64,000 nt of DNA. It comes from Fibrobacter succinogenes (GTDB taxonomy: Bacteria; Fibrobacterota; Fibrobacteria; Fibrobacterales; Fibrobacteraceae). Made by a program: the position numbers and the translations under genes. The notes under the pieces are model-generated. The model saw only the letters and a list, made by a program, of their open reading frames with translations, was not told the DNA's origin and made no database searches. The stretch's first letter is position 1. Every line of letters starts with the position of its first letter. Where the stretch lies: positions 62,001 through 126,000 of the forward strand of contig CACWPM010000002.1 in NCBI GenBank assembly GCA_902762795.1, read 5' to 3'. Positions 17,851 to 27,722 of the stretch are shown in pieces.

Positions 17851-17884
17851 CGCTAAAAGGAAATGCCCCGTCGTAGCGGGGCAT
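17851..17884 (-). terminator. Probable terminator of the flavin reductase gene
   Basis: Perfect 8-bp stem ATGCCCCG (17863-17870) / CGGGGCAT (17877-17884). On the minus strand it is followed by TTCCTTTTAG. It lies 68 bases after the stop of the gene at 17952. Confidence 0.55.
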
Positions 17885-17951
17885 GACATGCGTGGCTTTG
17901 TCGCGATTTTAAATAAATTGTCAACTATGAACTAGGGGCTTGCTGAAGGCG

Positions 17952-18707
17952 TTAGAAATTATCGTCGCGATCGAACATGTGCGTCACGAATTCGACGACA
18001 AGAGTCTCGTAGGCTTCATCGCTGAAAATTGGCTTCTGCATCAGGTCGATGGCTTCCTGTGAAAGTTCGCCTGTGGTTGCGAGTTCCGCGCCGCCCTTGC
18101 GGTACTTTTCTCGGAGCATGTTCAGACGGCGCGGGCCGCCACGATGGTCGAGCGCGCGCATCTGCGGACAAGCGATAAGCGTGTAGCCTTCATGCCCGAG
18201 TATGATATCGAACTGCTTGCGGACCGGTTCGTAAACTACGTCCAAGTCCATCCAGGCGCAGCTCGAAAGCAAAATGATCTTTTGCCCTTTTTTCTGGAAC
18301 TGGAGCCCGTGTAACGGAGTGCTCATGGCGTTTGCGCCGTCTTTAAGCTTCTGGCCCATGTACGGGTGGACCATGCCCACGATGCGGTCCATCAGGACCT
18401 TCATCTGCCCGGGAACGCCGAATAAGAACAACGGAAAACTCCAGATAACGATGTCAGAGTTGATTAGCTTTTCTCGAATTTTCGGTACATCGTCATCTTT
18501 CATGAAGCAAGATCCATCTTCGCGTCCCCAGCAGCTGAGGCAGCCACGGCAGGGCTTTATATGCATCTTGTCGATGAAAATGTACTCGGTCTCGTAGTCG
18601 CCGTTCTGTTCTAGACCTTCGACAAATGCTTTTGTAGGGATGAGGGTTCCGCTGCGTTCGTTTTTCGGGCTTGCAACCATTACGAGGATTTTCTTTTTCT
18701 CTGCCAT
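17952..18707 (-). CDS. NAD(P)H-dependent FMN reductase-like flavoprotein
   Basis: 251 residues from ATG 18707 (MAEKKKILVMVASPKNERSG). A GTG start 27 bases upstream would add nine residues before the flavodoxin-like beta-strand, so it is less likely. SPKNERSGT is the FMN phosphate loop. CRGCLSCWGREDGSC is a cysteine motif seen in iron-sulfur flavoprotein/multimeric flavodoxin relatives. WSFPLFLFGVPGQMKVLMDR is the usual flavin-ring segment. A cytosolic redox enzyme; the substrate is unknown. Monocistronic, with a probable terminator downstream. Confidence 0.85.
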   Translation of the reverse strand: MAEKKKILVMVASPKNERSGTLIPTKAFVEGLEQNGDYETEYIFIDKMHIKPCRGCLSCWGREDGSCFMKDDDVPKIREKLINSDIVIWSFPLFLFGVPGQMKVLMDRIVGMVHPYMGQKLKDGANAMSTPLHGLQFQKKGQKIILLSSCAWMDLDVVYEPVRKQFDIILGHEGYTLIACPQMRALDHRGGPRRLNMLREKYRKGGAELATTGELSQEAIDLMQKPIFSDEAYETLVVEFVTHMFDRDDNF

Positions 18708-18838
18708 GCGCGCAAATTTAGAAAAAAATTGCACTGTATTTTTATGTATGTCTATTGCGTGTGGGTCTGGAGCGCAAAGAATAAAAATGAAAGTTGAAAA
18801 ATAAAACGATGAAAGTTATCTTTTTCTAGAACATCGCT

Positions 18839-20131
18839 ATGAGTTGGTTTTTTAAGAAATTTTTTGTCATATACACATTGTTATTCTGTGTGGCTTTTGT
18901 GCTACCCGTTTTGAATGGTTGTGATAGCAGCGCCGGAGCAGATAATCAATCGGGTGAACCCTCTTCATCGACGGTCCGTACTCCGTCTTTGGAACTCCTT
19001 TATCCAAGCACATTCGAACCGGATGATAAGGAATATCCCTATGTGGGAATTCCGCGTGTTGTGATTGAAACGAAAAAACGCCAGTCGGTAAAAGACCGAG
19101 AAACAGAAGTTCCCGCCAAGATGCAAATCTGGGGCGACACCGCTGCCGAAAGTGAAATTATGGATTTGACCATAAAGGGGAGAGGAAATTCAACATGGTG
19201 GTATCCTAAGAGGCCTTATGCAATCAAGTTTGAAAAAAAACAGTCTTTGCTTGGTATGCCTAAAGGGAAAAAATGGGTGCTGTTGGCCAACTATCGAGAC
19301 CGAACTCTTGTCAGGAATGCTTTTGCCTTTGAAATTGCACGACAAACGGATATCGGCTGGACTCCTCAAGGAAGGTTTGTTGAAGTTTTTCTTAATTCAA
19401 GTTTTATGGGTAATTACTATTTGTGCGAAAAAGTCGAAATTCAAGAAAACCGCTTGAATTTAGGGGCTGAAGACTATTTGCTGGAATTTGATACTTATTA
19501 CGACGGTGATGAAAAATTTAAAAGCGAAAAAAAGAAACTGCCCATAAATATAAAAAGTCCAAAACTGTTGTCCGAAAACAGCTTCTCGTATATTCAGTCT
19601 TTTGTAGATACCGTTGAGAATGTTCTTTATACGGATAAATTTGAATCTGTTGACCTAGAAAACTATATTGATTTTAAATCGTTCGCCCTATATTGGATTG
19701 TGTATGAATTGACAAGGAATGGGGAACCGAACCATCCCAAGAGCGTTTATATGCACAAAATGGGAAATGGTCCTTTGAAAATGGGACCCGTTTGGGATTT
19801 TGATTTTGCAACATTCGGCTTTGGTAAGTCGTTTCAATTACAAAATGCAATCTGGTTTGATAGCTTAATGAAACGTTCTGAATTCAAAGAACAAGTGAAG
19901 TTACAATGGCAGCAAAATAAGGAAAAGTTTTATCATCTGACTTCTTTCGTTGATTCTCTTTGTATGTACATAAAAGAGTCGAACGAAAGAAACATCGCTT
20001 TGTGGCCTATAGAAATCGAGAACTATCCCGCCGGCGATGAAGAAATGGATTTTGAATCGTCCATCGAAAGAATAAAGGAAAATTATATCAATGAATTCAA
20101 TGTGATGGATTCATTGATATTGAAGATGTAG
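18839..20131 (+). CDS. CotH-kinase family lipoprotein
   Basis: 430 residues. A hydrophobic signal ends in the lipobox LNGC (MSWFFKKFFVIYTLLFCVAF then VLPVLNGC), then a Ser/Thr-rich linker. The CotH domain is clear: TIKGRGNSTWWYPKRPYAIK, then WVLLANYRDRTLVRNAFAFE, GNYYLCEKVEI, and later PVWDFDFATFG with the catalytic-type acidic residues. CotH proteins are atypical kinases; outside spore formers many are secreted and occur with polysaccharide-degrading systems. It ends 19 bases before the last gene of the second polysaccharide operon, which runs toward it. Confidence 0.88.
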   Translation: MSWFFKKFFVIYTLLFCVAFVLPVLNGCDSSAGADNQSGEPSSSTVRTPSLELLYPSTFEPDDKEYPYVGIPRVVIETKKRQSVKDRETEVPAKMQIWGDTAAESEIMDLTIKGRGNSTWWYPKRPYAIKFEKKQSLLGMPKGKKWVLLANYRDRTLVRNAFAFEIARQTDIGWTPQGRFVEVFLNSSFMGNYYLCEKVEIQENRLNLGAEDYLLEFDTYYDGDEKFKSEKKKLPINIKSPKLLSENSFSYIQSFVDTVENVLYTDKFESVDLENYIDFKSFALYWIVYELTRNGEPNHPKSVYMHKMGNGPLKMGPVWDFDFATFGFGKSFQLQNAIWFDSLMKRSEFKEQVKLQWQQNKEKFYHLTSFVDSLCMYIKESNERNIALWPIEIENYPAGDEEMDFESSIERIKENYINEFNVMDSLILKM

Positions 20132-20149
20132 ACAAAATTCTTTCTGGAG

Positions 20150-21208
20150 TTATTTCATTAGGTCTTGATACACGCTGCAAAGTGATGAAATCATTTGTTG
20201 CGTCGTGAATTTTTTATTGAAAATGGCGAAAGATTCGTTTGACATCCTGGATGTCAAATCCTTGTCGTTCAATAAATTCTTTAAATGAGTGCATGCCTCG
20301 TCTGCGGTGTTGAATAAAAATCCATTCTTATTGTTTTCGACAACTTCGTTATTGCCGACAACATTTGTTGCTACAATCGGTAATCCGATACTTGCCGCTT
20401 CAATCAACGCATAAGGCAATCCTTCAAAACGGGACGTCGAAAGATAGACCGTCGATGCGGCAAGATAGTCTAAGGGATGGTCCGAAAATCCGGTGAATGT
20501 AATGTTTAAATTTTCCTCTTCGGACTGCTTTTTTAAACGTTCCCAATCTTCGCCGTTGCCGACCCAAACAAATTCCATGTTTTCGTTTTTCAAGGTCCTT
20601 GCGATTTGAAACGCTAAATCCATGTTTTTTGAATAGTCGAACCTGGATAGCGTTACGACTTTGAATTTGCTGGAAATTGCTTTTCTATTTGGATCGTCAA
20701 TCCCGTTGTAGATTATTTTTGATTTTCTAGAATCTAGAAAATGCATTTTTTGGGCGAGATTGAACTCTCCATTAGAAACAAGTATAAACTTGTTTGTAAA
20801 AAAGTGAAATAAAAAACCGGCCAGTGTATTTAACCATAATTTTATCTTGCTGGAATAATTGTTGGTTATTCCGTGAAATGTATGGACGATTTTAGCTTTC
20901 GTTCCAAGTATTTTTAAAAATCTTGAATAAAAGCCGGCTCCATTCCCATGCGAATGGACTATATCGATCTGATTGTTTTTTATGAATTTGTATAAACTTA
21001 ATAAGGCGGGAATTGAAAATTTTCGAAAAGGAATATAGATGCGGCGCTCGGCTGGAATTATTTCATCCCATAATTTGGAGTACGGGTCGCCATCTTGCGG
21101 ATATGCAAGGAATATTTCGTATTTTTCTGAAAGTTCTCTAATTAGCTGGTCTACATGTCTTGGACCGCCACCAAAATCGCTTCTTACTGTAATTAACAAT
21201 AATTTCAT
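20150..21208 (-). CDS. Glycosyltransferase family 4
   Basis: 352 residues. MKLLLITVRSDFGGGPRHVDQ gives the GT4 N-terminus and HSHGNGAGFYSRF the acceptor-side loop. STSRFEGLPYALIEAASIGLP is the EX7E donor motif. The last gene of the minus-strand operon 35339-20150. Overlaps the GT2 gene before it by four bases (ATGA). Donor and linkage unknown. Confidence 0.92.
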   Translation of the reverse strand: MKLLLITVRSDFGGGPRHVDQLIRELSEKYEIFLAYPQDGDPYSKLWDEIIPAERRIYIPFRKFSIPALLSLYKFIKNNQIDIVHSHGNGAGFYSRFLKILGTKAKIVHTFHGITNNYSSKIKLWLNTLAGFLFHFFTNKFILVSNGEFNLAQKMHFLDSRKSKIIYNGIDDPNRKAISSKFKVVTLSRFDYSKNMDLAFQIARTLKNENMEFVWVGNGEDWERLKKQSEEENLNITFTGFSDHPLDYLAASTVYLSTSRFEGLPYALIEAASIGLPIVATNVVGNNEVVENNKNGFLFNTADEACTHLKNLLNDKDLTSRMSNESFAIFNKKFTTQQMISSLCSVYQDLMK

Positions 21209-22212
21209 TTTTTTCTGATATATTTCCCGATTAATCTTTTTGAAATTTTCACGTATAATTTTGCAAGGACGTTAAGCCTCAGTTGGTATAAAATCAAAAG
21301 AATATTGTGGTTTATACCGAAATACCTGAAATACCTGAACTTGTAGCGAGGTTTCCCGATGAGGGAAAATGCTCTTTGTTCATCGGAATCTGTTTCGTAA
21401 ATGCGTCGAAGAGTCCAGGCCGTCCATTTTAGGTGGGATATTTCGATATCTTGTGCGAAATCCGGCGTGTTGGAAAAGTACTTCCGGATGTTTTGTTCGA
21501 CAATCATCAAGTCTTCAAGGTTTTTCCATTTGAACTTGTTTGTGAAGGAACCTGAATTGTAATGGACGTAATGGTATAAGGGCTTTTGGACAAATCCTAT
21601 TTTTTTTGCGGCATGGACGAGTTTGGGCAAAACGGCATAATCCTCTCCATAACTAATGCCTGGAATGCAGTGTATATCGTTTTCTTTATAAAGGCTTGTC
21701 TTGAATACCTTGCCCCATATGCAAGAGGGCGTGTTGTGCGCGATTACATTTTTTGTATAGGTTGTTATGTCGCTGGATTGACATGCTGAAAGATCTGCTA
21801 TTTTTTTGTCTGTATATTCATGCCATGTGCCTGCAATGACGATATCCAAATCTTTTTCGATTGCCTCTTGAATGCAGTTTTCAATAAAGTCGGTTTCGAT
21901 AAAGTCATCGCTGTCTACATGCGTGATAAAATCGCCTGTGGCGGCTTGAATTCCTGTTTCTCGGGCAGAAGATAAGCCTTTGTTCTCTTGATGGTGTATA
22001 ACAGATACTTGGGATTTTCTGTGTGCGAACTTTTCTAATACAGTATTCAGTTTTTGAATGCTTGAATCTTCTGTCTTGTCGTCAACGAATATGATTTCCA
22101 GGTTTTCGTAGGTTTGGGAAAACAGACTGATACAACAGCGTTCTATGTACTTTTCTACGCCGAAAACAGGAACGACAATGGAAACTTTGGGCTTGCTATA
22201 AAATTGATTCAT
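21205..22212 (-). CDS. Glycosyltransferase family 2
   Basis: 335 residues from ATG 22212 (MNQFYSKPKVSIVVPVFG). This start overlaps the upstream polymerase gene by 17 bases; a start further up would place 11 extra residues within that gene. FVDDKTEDSS and HVDSDDF are the nucleotide and metal (DxD-like) sites, and GKVFKTSLYKENDI with GEDYAVLPKLVH is the usual acceptor-side block. A cytoplasmic-face glycan-chain transferase. Confidence 0.92.
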   Translation of the reverse strand: MNQFYSKPKVSIVVPVFGVEKYIERCCISLFSQTYENLEIIFVDDKTEDSSIQKLNTVLEKFAHRKSQVSVIHHQENKGLSSARETGIQAATGDFITHVDSDDFIETDFIENCIQEAIEKDLDIVIAGTWHEYTDKKIADLSACQSSDITTYTKNVIAHNTPSCIWGKVFKTSLYKENDIHCIPGISYGEDYAVLPKLVHAAKKIGFVQKPLYHYVHYNSGSFTNKFKWKNLEDLMIVEQNIRKYFSNTPDFAQDIEISHLKWTAWTLRRIYETDSDEQRAFSLIGKPRYKFRYFRYFGINHNILLILYQLRLNVLAKLYVKISKRLIGKYIRKK

Positions 22213-23278
22213 ACGGGTATGTGCAGGTGGAACCTTGTATGACAATGGTTACGTACCAGAAAGCAAGTAGTGAAACCGCATATATGAAATGGATTGTTTT
22301 TCGGTAATTCGAATTTACCGCTACAATGGGAATAAAAGCTAGGCATAAGGGCAACAGGTATAAGCCCATTCTTCCGGCCTGGGCGCTGATGTAGTTGAAC
22401 ATGAAAAACGATATTTCGGCAATGATCAAGTATGAAAACTCAGAAAAAATCTCTTTGGAAATAAATGTTTTCTTTGCCTTGTATAATATAAAGGGAACCA
22501 CAAGAAATAGGGAATGGTAAAGTACTTCGAATAAGGGGACGTCTCCGTCCTTGTTGCCTAGATAAACTGCGAAGCGATGGAATATTTCGAATCGTGAGGT
22601 GAGTTCTTTAATAATTATGTAGTTTCCCGATACGGTTATGATAATGCATGCGATCAAGGCAATTCTCAGTAGGGAACTTTTCAGGTATTTGAGAAAATAT
22701 ATGCATAGGAAGGCTACCGATGTGAAATGGAATGTTAGGGCGCCAACAAAAGCTGCGATACCAATTTTTTTTCGATCTTTTTCGAAGTTGACGTAAGCTA
22801 TAAGGCAAAGTGATATTGACAGGTATTGTTTTGCCAAATTTAATGACTGGTTGAACATTATGCAACAATAGGACAACCAGAGTATCCATAAGTGAATTTT
22901 GTATTTCTTCGCTAAGTGTGTAAAAAAGTACAAGAAACTTCCGTTCACGATCACGGCACATAAGAAAAGGAAAAAATTAAAATCGTTGAAGATTTTATTG
23001 CAGACGTAAGCGAGAACTTTGTAACCGATTTCATTCATGAAGTATAAATCAGAAACGCGGTTGTTGAAATCGGTGAATGTAGACGTAAATGCTGCGACCT
23101 GGTAGCAACCGAGAGGATACGCGGATGTGTCGGAACCTATGGCGGCTGTTCTCAAGCCGCTCAATAGCGAAAAGCTGATAAGGATCGTGAACAGAATGCT
23201 TCTTTTCCCATAACGCGTTCTGTTGTTGTATCCTAGTAGCATCAGGACCGAAATTATGAAAAAAACGAAATAGACCAT
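22196..23278 (-). CDS. EpsG-family polysaccharide polymerase (Wzy role)
   Basis: 360 residues with about 10 predicted membrane spans. Family motifs: LRTAAIGSDTSAYPLGCYQ in the first periplasmic loop and MFNQSLNLAKQYLSISLCLIA in the central spans. EpsG-type proteins polymerise lipid-linked repeat units in the periplasm. It is the only polymerase candidate in the second locus, which fits a Wzx/Wzy-type pathway. Confidence 0.85.
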   Translation of the reverse strand: MVYFVFFIISVLMLLGYNNRTRYGKRSILFTILISFSLLSGLRTAAIGSDTSAYPLGCYQVAAFTSTFTDFNNRVSDLYFMNEIGYKVLAYVCNKIFNDFNFFLFLCAVIVNGSFLYFFTHLAKKYKIHLWILWLSYCCIMFNQSLNLAKQYLSISLCLIAYVNFEKDRKKIGIAAFVGALTFHFTSVAFLCIYFLKYLKSSLLRIALIACIIITVSGNYIIIKELTSRFEIFHRFAVYLGNKDGDVPLFEVLYHSLFLVVPFILYKAKKTFISKEIFSEFSYLIIAEISFFMFNYISAQAGRMGLYLLPLCLAFIPIVAVNSNYRKTIHFIYAVSLLAFWYVTIVIQGSTCTYPYESIL

Positions 23279-23287
23279 AATCTTTTT

Positions 23288-24019
23288 CTATAAAGATAAA
23301 CAAAAAAATAGTTTTTTTAACGGTGTTAAAATACGGCCATGAATTTTTCCGAGGATATTTAGGTTCTTTAGTCCCAAGCAAGACCAAAACTTCTTTTCAT
23401 ATTTTTCAAATTTTAACGGTTCGACCCATGAAGCTGCGTAATGGTGGATGCATACTGTGTTTGGGGTCTGGGTGATGCTGCCTGTTTTATAGTCTTTAGC
23501 GCAAAAATATTCGATAGGATAAATTTTGGGCGCAACTTCTTTGTGCTTTATGAAAAACTTTGTAAGTCGTTCCGTATTGGCTGTAGTGTCGAGCGCTCCA
23601 AATCTCTTTTTGAAGGTCAAAGAATCGTATTTGGCCAGGAACTCGTTTATCCATGGAGTCCCTGGTTCGGCTCCGATCACGGCCGTTCCGACCAACTTTC
23701 CGTTTTGTTCTTCGCCGATAAAAGACCCGTCGTGTAAAAAGGAGTCGAATTTTTTTATGACCTGGACATCGGTATCCAAGTAGATTCCGCCCATTTGCTG
23801 CAAGGCGTACAGTCTGCAAACATCACTGACAAATGCGTATTTTTTTAGTTCGTACGCTTCCTTGACATAGCGATTGTACTCGACATTAAAGTTGCTTTCG
23901 TTCCATTCTACAATTTGATAGTCCGGCAGAATTTCTTTCCAGGAATGAACGTAGTTGTTGGTACATTCATCCATTTTTTTCGATCCAAACCAGCAATAAT
24001 GTATAATCTTAGGAATCAT
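23288..24019 (-). CDS. Glycosyltransferase with DXD sugar-binding motif (GT32/OCH1-like)
   Basis: 243 residues. MIPKIIHYCWFGSKKM is the typical start and SDVCRLYALQQMGGIYLDTDV the core, with metal-binding DTD. HHYAASW near the C-terminus is also conserved in this group. Overlaps the WbsX gene upstream by 11 bases. Likely adds mannose, galactose or a related sugar, but the donor is not readable. Confidence 0.88.
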   Translation of the reverse strand: MIPKIIHYCWFGSKKMDECTNNYVHSWKEILPDYQIVEWNESNFNVEYNRYVKEAYELKKYAFVSDVCRLYALQQMGGIYLDTDVQVIKKFDSFLHDGSFIGEEQNGKLVGTAVIGAEPGTPWINEFLAKYDSLTFKKRFGALDTTANTERLTKFFIKHKEVAPKIYPIEYFCAKDYKTGSITQTPNTVCIHHYAASWVEPLKFEKYEKKFWSCLGLKNLNILGKIHGRILTPLKKLFFCLSL

Positions 24020-25121
24020 CTTCGTCTCTATTGGCTGATGCTAGCGCATCCAGGTATCCGTGGCCATATTGCAAGTCTGGCTCTACGTAATTCCCTTCGC
24101 CCCATTCGTTCCAGGATCTGAGGAAAATAATCCTCTTGTCGTATTCCTTGTCTTGCACCAAGTCGACAGCTTCTTTCACGTGCTTCTGGAAAAGTCCTGG
24201 CGTATTGTTTGTCCAGATTTCGGCTGTCTTTGCACGGGGCGACCTGTCCCATCCGGGCATGATGCATGGGAATAAGTTTTCCTTTTTGCAGCTTTTTGCA
24301 ACAAGGTACTTGATCAATTTCGAATAGTCATATTTGTCCACGATGAGGTTGAGCAGGAATTTCCTCAAGCGGAAATATATGCCGCGCTTGTAGCGACCGT
24401 TGACATTCACTTCTGCATCCCTGATGTTGCAAATAGAGATGGCGTCCAGATTGTATTTATCCCATGTATGGACTTCGTTTTCTTTACCGTAGTACAGCCC
24501 GACAAAATAAATCCCCTTCAAGCCGTTCTCTCGGGCGAGCTTGTTCCAACATTCCATGTATTTGTTTACATCAGGAATGTCTGGAGGGTAATATATCATG
24601 AATATAGGCTTGCCATCTACGCAGATGTACCTTTTGTCCTTGAAGGCGGGGAGCATTGTGTTGAAATGCAAAATCCAGTCCGGTTCGCCCGGATAAGTTT
24701 GCTCCATGATGATCTTGTCACCCTTGAACTCCTTGCCGGTGACCCAGCTTGAGGTTTTCCATGTATGGTTAGCCCATCCGAGACAGAACGGCAGGTCGGG
24801 TTTTCCCGATGCAAGGACTTCGTTGAAAGGCCTTTCCAGAAGGCGTTTGCCGTTGCCGAACCAGTAATGCCAATACATGAAGCCTTCGACGCCGGCTTCT
24901 CTTGCCAGCTCGGCTTGCTGTTCGCGGACTTCGGGAAGGCGTAAATCATAGAAACCCAGATCGGAAGGCAAGTGGGGTTGGTTGTGCCCTCGAAACAGGG
25001 GCTTTGCTTTCGCGACATTAGTCCATTCGGTAAAGCCTTTTCCCCAGACTTCGTCGTTTTCCGGAATAGGATGAAACTGCGGAAGATACATGGCAATTAT
25101 TCTAGACTTTGTCTTCATCAC
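24009..25121 (-). CDS. WbsX-like protein (GH99-like domain)
   Basis: 370 residues. IAMYLPQFHPIPENDEVWGKG and FTEWTNVAKAKPLFRGHNQP are the hallmark start of WbsX proteins. Later come EGFMYWHYWFGNGKRLLERP and SWNEWGEGNYVEPD with the acidic residues of the GH99-like barrel. WbsX proteins occur in O-antigen clusters and are called glycosyltransferases or endo-type hydrolases; the biochemical role is unsettled. Overlaps the hexapeptide acetyltransferase gene upstream by 20 bases. Confidence 0.9.
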   Translation of the reverse strand: MMKTKSRIIAMYLPQFHPIPENDEVWGKGFTEWTNVAKAKPLFRGHNQPHLPSDLGFYDLRLPEVREQQAELAREAGVEGFMYWHYWFGNGKRLLERPFNEVLASGKPDLPFCLGWANHTWKTSSWVTGKEFKGDKIIMEQTYPGEPDWILHFNTMLPAFKDKRYICVDGKPIFMIYYPPDIPDVNKYMECWNKLARENGLKGIYFVGLYYGKENEVHTWDKYNLDAISICNIRDAEVNVNGRYKRGIYFRLRKFLLNLIVDKYDYSKLIKYLVAKSCKKENLFPCIMPGWDRSPRAKTAEIWTNNTPGLFQKHVKEAVDLVQDKEYDKRIIFLRSWNEWGEGNYVEPDLQYGHGYLDALASANRDEDDS

Positions 25122-25740
25122 TTACTTTCCTTATAATCTTTGCGGGATTCCCTGCTGCAATGCAATATGCAGGAACATCTTTTGTGACCACGGCGTTTGC
25201 CGCTATAATGGAGCCTTTTCCGATGGTTACGCCCGACAATACTGTTGCCTTGTCGCCAATCCAGACGTCATCTTCGATGATGACAGCACCTTTTGAAACG
25301 AGTTCTCTTTGACTCGGTGGCAATTGTAACGCTTCTTTCGAAGAGTCCCCGTGGTTGTTGTCGGAAATGGTGACCCATTTCCCTGTCAAGCAATGGTTTC
25401 CTATTGTTATTTTATTAGTGCAGGTAATATGGCTATATGCGCCAAAGCTACAATTTTCGCCGATCTTTAAAACAGGAACATTCTTGACAAGTTCCGGCCA
25501 TGCCGTCAAGTGAAAATAATCGTCAAAAAAAGTTCCATCCGCGATTGAAATGCACTTGCTCCCGTGAATGCGCCCGATTTTACCGAAGAAAACGGACTTG
25601 CCGCAATGATTAAAAATCGAGCGGAGCCAAATCGACCGCAAGGATCTCCAATAGCCCTTAAAGCATTCATATCTTTTGTACGAAAATATGAACGATTGCA
25701 AAAAGCGAAAAATGAACAAAACGATCCTTTTCATCTTCAC
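25102..25740 (-). CDS. Hexapeptide (left-handed beta-helix) acetyltransferase
   Basis: 212 residues. Repeated hexad units (IGENCSFGAYSHITCTNKIT, IGNHCLTGKWVTISDNNH, VIIEDDVWIGDKATVLSGVT) then IGKGSIIAANAVVTKDVPAY, the usual end of LbH acetyltransferases. The His in DNNHGDSS is in the catalytic place. Such enzymes O- or N-acetylate sugars using acetyl-CoA. In this operon it could act on the FdtB-made 3-amino sugar (as FdtC does) or O-acetylate the repeat unit. Overlaps the cytidylyltransferase gene by four bases. Confidence 0.9.
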   Translation of the reverse strand: MKMKRIVLFIFRFLQSFIFSYKRYECFKGYWRSLRSIWLRSIFNHCGKSVFFGKIGRIHGSKCISIADGTFFDDYFHLTAWPELVKNVPVLKIGENCSFGAYSHITCTNKITIGNHCLTGKWVTISDNNHGDSSKEALQLPPSQRELVSKGAVIIEDDVWIGDKATVLSGVTIGKGSIIAANAVVTKDVPAYCIAAGNPAKIIRKVSDEDKV

Positions 25741-26150
25741 CTACAATTATTCATTTGATCTCTCAGTATCGAAGAAGAAATCCCGTCTGTATGGGGCAAA
25801 TACACAATCTCGACATTTACCGGGGCGAATTGTTTTTCGAATTCTTTCCATTGGGGGGTTCCTTGCCAATCGGAGCCTACGAACATTTTGTTAAAGCGGT
25901 ATTTTTTCCATGCCTCGAATTTGTTCTTGTCCACTTGAGGGACGACTTCGTCGACATAACGAATGGCTTTTACGATTTCGCAACGGTTTTCAAACGGGAT
26001 TACTGGTCTCTTGTTCTTGTCGTGTAAAACAAGTTCATCTGTACTGACGCCGACAATGAGGTAATCGCATTGTTCTTTTGCGCGACGCAGAATATTTAAG
26101 TGCCCAATATGAAACATGTCGTAAACGCCCGTTGTATAGCCAATGATCAT
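25737..26150 (-). CDS. TagD-like cytidylyltransferase (glycerol-3-phosphate type)
   Basis: 137 residues, the length of TagD. TGVYDMFHIGHLNILRRA carries the HxGH motif and GISSSILRD is the C-terminal counterpart of the RTEGISTS signature. It would make CDP-glycerol or another CDP-alcohol from CTP. Neighbours overlap by four bases on both sides, so it is part of the polysaccharide operon. With the GT-B-like protein at 27723 it suggests a glycerol-phosphate substituent on the glycan, which is inference. Confidence 0.85.
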   Translation of the reverse strand: MIIGYTTGVYDMFHIGHLNILRRAKEQCDYLIVGVSTDELVLHDKNKRPVIPFENRCEIVKAIRYVDEVVPQVDKNKFEAWKKYRFNKMFVGSDWQGTPQWKEFEKQFAPVNVEIVYLPHTDGISSSILRDQMNNCR

Positions 26151-27700
26151 TTTTCATTCCTCTTCGTAAACTTCTCGATTATTTTTCTCTTAAATGTAGC
26201 CCTTTCATTAGAAGTTAATCCAACAAAATAAACGGACACCACAATACATACACTAGAGGATGCCAATGATGCGATAAACCGTTCCCAGCCATTGGATAAA
26301 TTGCTATAGACGATGATAGGCAATACGACAGAGGTTGCCACGACCGCTATAATGCGCACGTACACCTTCCAAATATAGGTTCCTATCGGCAGGTGGACTT
26401 GATGATGCGCTACAAATATTCTTGTTATGGAGCCAATTATTGTTGATACCAGCAAGCAGAGAAAAACGGATTCGGGGACGTTCGTAATTTTGATGGCGAA
26501 ATAGGTGATAATCATAAATGCGTAAGATACACCGCAAACGCATATCTGGTACAGTTTCAGTTTTCCGGATGCGAGATTTGCCGTATAAAGCGGGTTGATC
26601 AAGGCATCCAGAATGGTCACGCAGAGAATGATTCTGACAAAGTTTACGGTATGGCTTGGGACGGCGTCTGCGCCGAGCCAAAGGTTCAAAACGAATTCCG
26701 CTTCCAGCATGAGAGGGAAGGAGAACAAGAAAAGCAAAAAGAAGCAGTACTTGGAACTGGCGTAAATCAACGAATACATCCGTTCCAGATTGTCCGAGGC
26801 ATAAGTCTTTATAATTTGCGGATTGATGGCGACTTGCAGGTTGTTTGAAAATTGCTTGATGGCGTTTTCGATCTGGACGGCGATCCCTCTCGCGGCGTTT
26901 ACGGCAGGCCCGCAGAAAAGGTTGAGTATCAAATTTATGCCCTGGGTATAGAATATGTACGAAAAATTCCCGACGAGGCTCCATCCTGTGAAAGCGCTCA
27001 TCTTCTTGAACAATGGCCAGTTCCAGTAAAACTTCAACTTGGTTTCCGGAAAATTGCGCTTGCTATAGATAAAATAAATAACAATATCCAAGATGGAAAC
27101 GAACGCCGTCAGTAATCCAAAGAAAACGAGCTTGTCGCATGGTGCATACGCCAGGGATAAGGCGATAGCCAGTTTGAAAATTACATCCATTATGGAGATG
27201 TAAGCGAATGCGTTCATTTTTTCATGAGCGATTATAACGGCATTGAAAGGCACGTAAAGAATGGATATAAACGATGTGACGACCGTAAATTGATACAGTA
27301 TTTGCGCTGCAAAAAAGCGTTCTTCGGGAATGACCATCTTATTGTGCAAGTACCAGAGGCCAACCGTTTCTCCCAATATGACTATGAAAATCGCCATCCC
27401 GAAATGCATGGCTACCGTCATATTGAATATCCCGTTCAGCTTCCGCTCGTTCTTTTTCGCCAAGTACGTTGTTATATACCGCGAGGTCGCATTGGTCATG
27501 GCGTTGTTGAAAAAGATAAACATCGCGATGATGCCGCCGATTACGTTGTAAATACCGTAATCGATGATGCCTAGAGAACGGAGTATGATGCGGGATGTAA
27601 AAAGCCCGGCGAACATGACAATCCCCATTCGGATATACATGTACAGCGCATTCATGGCGATACGCTTGTTGTCCGATGGAGCAGTTTTCCCGTTAAGCAT
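26147..27700 (-). CDS. Polysaccharide repeat-unit flippase (MOP superfamily)
   Basis: 517 residues with about 14 spans. RIAMNALYMYIRMGIVMFAG and SRIILRSLGIIDYGIYNVIGG are the start of a Wzx-like MOP protein. It moves undecaprenyl-linked units to the periplasm for the EpsG-type polymerase at 22196. It shows no close similarity by eye to the flippase at 2948-4405. Overlaps the TagD-like gene by four bases. Confidence 0.9.
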   Translation of the reverse strand: MLNGKTAPSDNKRIAMNALYMYIRMGIVMFAGLFTSRIILRSLGIIDYGIYNVIGGIIAMFIFFNNAMTNATSRYITTYLAKKNERKLNGIFNMTVAMHFGMAIFIVILGETVGLWYLHNKMVIPEERFFAAQILYQFTVVTSFISILYVPFNAVIIAHEKMNAFAYISIMDVIFKLAIALSLAYAPCDKLVFFGLLTAFVSILDIVIYFIYSKRNFPETKLKFYWNWPLFKKMSAFTGWSLVGNFSYIFYTQGINLILNLFCGPAVNAARGIAVQIENAIKQFSNNLQVAINPQIIKTYASDNLERMYSLIYASSKYCFFLLFLFSFPLMLEAEFVLNLWLGADAVPSHTVNFVRIILCVTILDALINPLYTANLASGKLKLYQICVCGVSYAFMIITYFAIKITNVPESVFLCLLVSTIIGSITRIFVAHHQVHLPIGTYIWKVYVRIIAVVATSVVLPIIVYSNLSNGWERFIASLASSSVCIVVSVYFVGLTSNERATFKRKIIEKFTKRNEK

Positions 27701-27722
27701 AGATAATTACTCTTTTACGCAA

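Noticed and set aside
17747..17935. Short open frame between array A and the flavin reductase gene
   Set aside because: It runs through the 7-bp repeats and the hairpin, has no ribosome site and no protein-like pattern.
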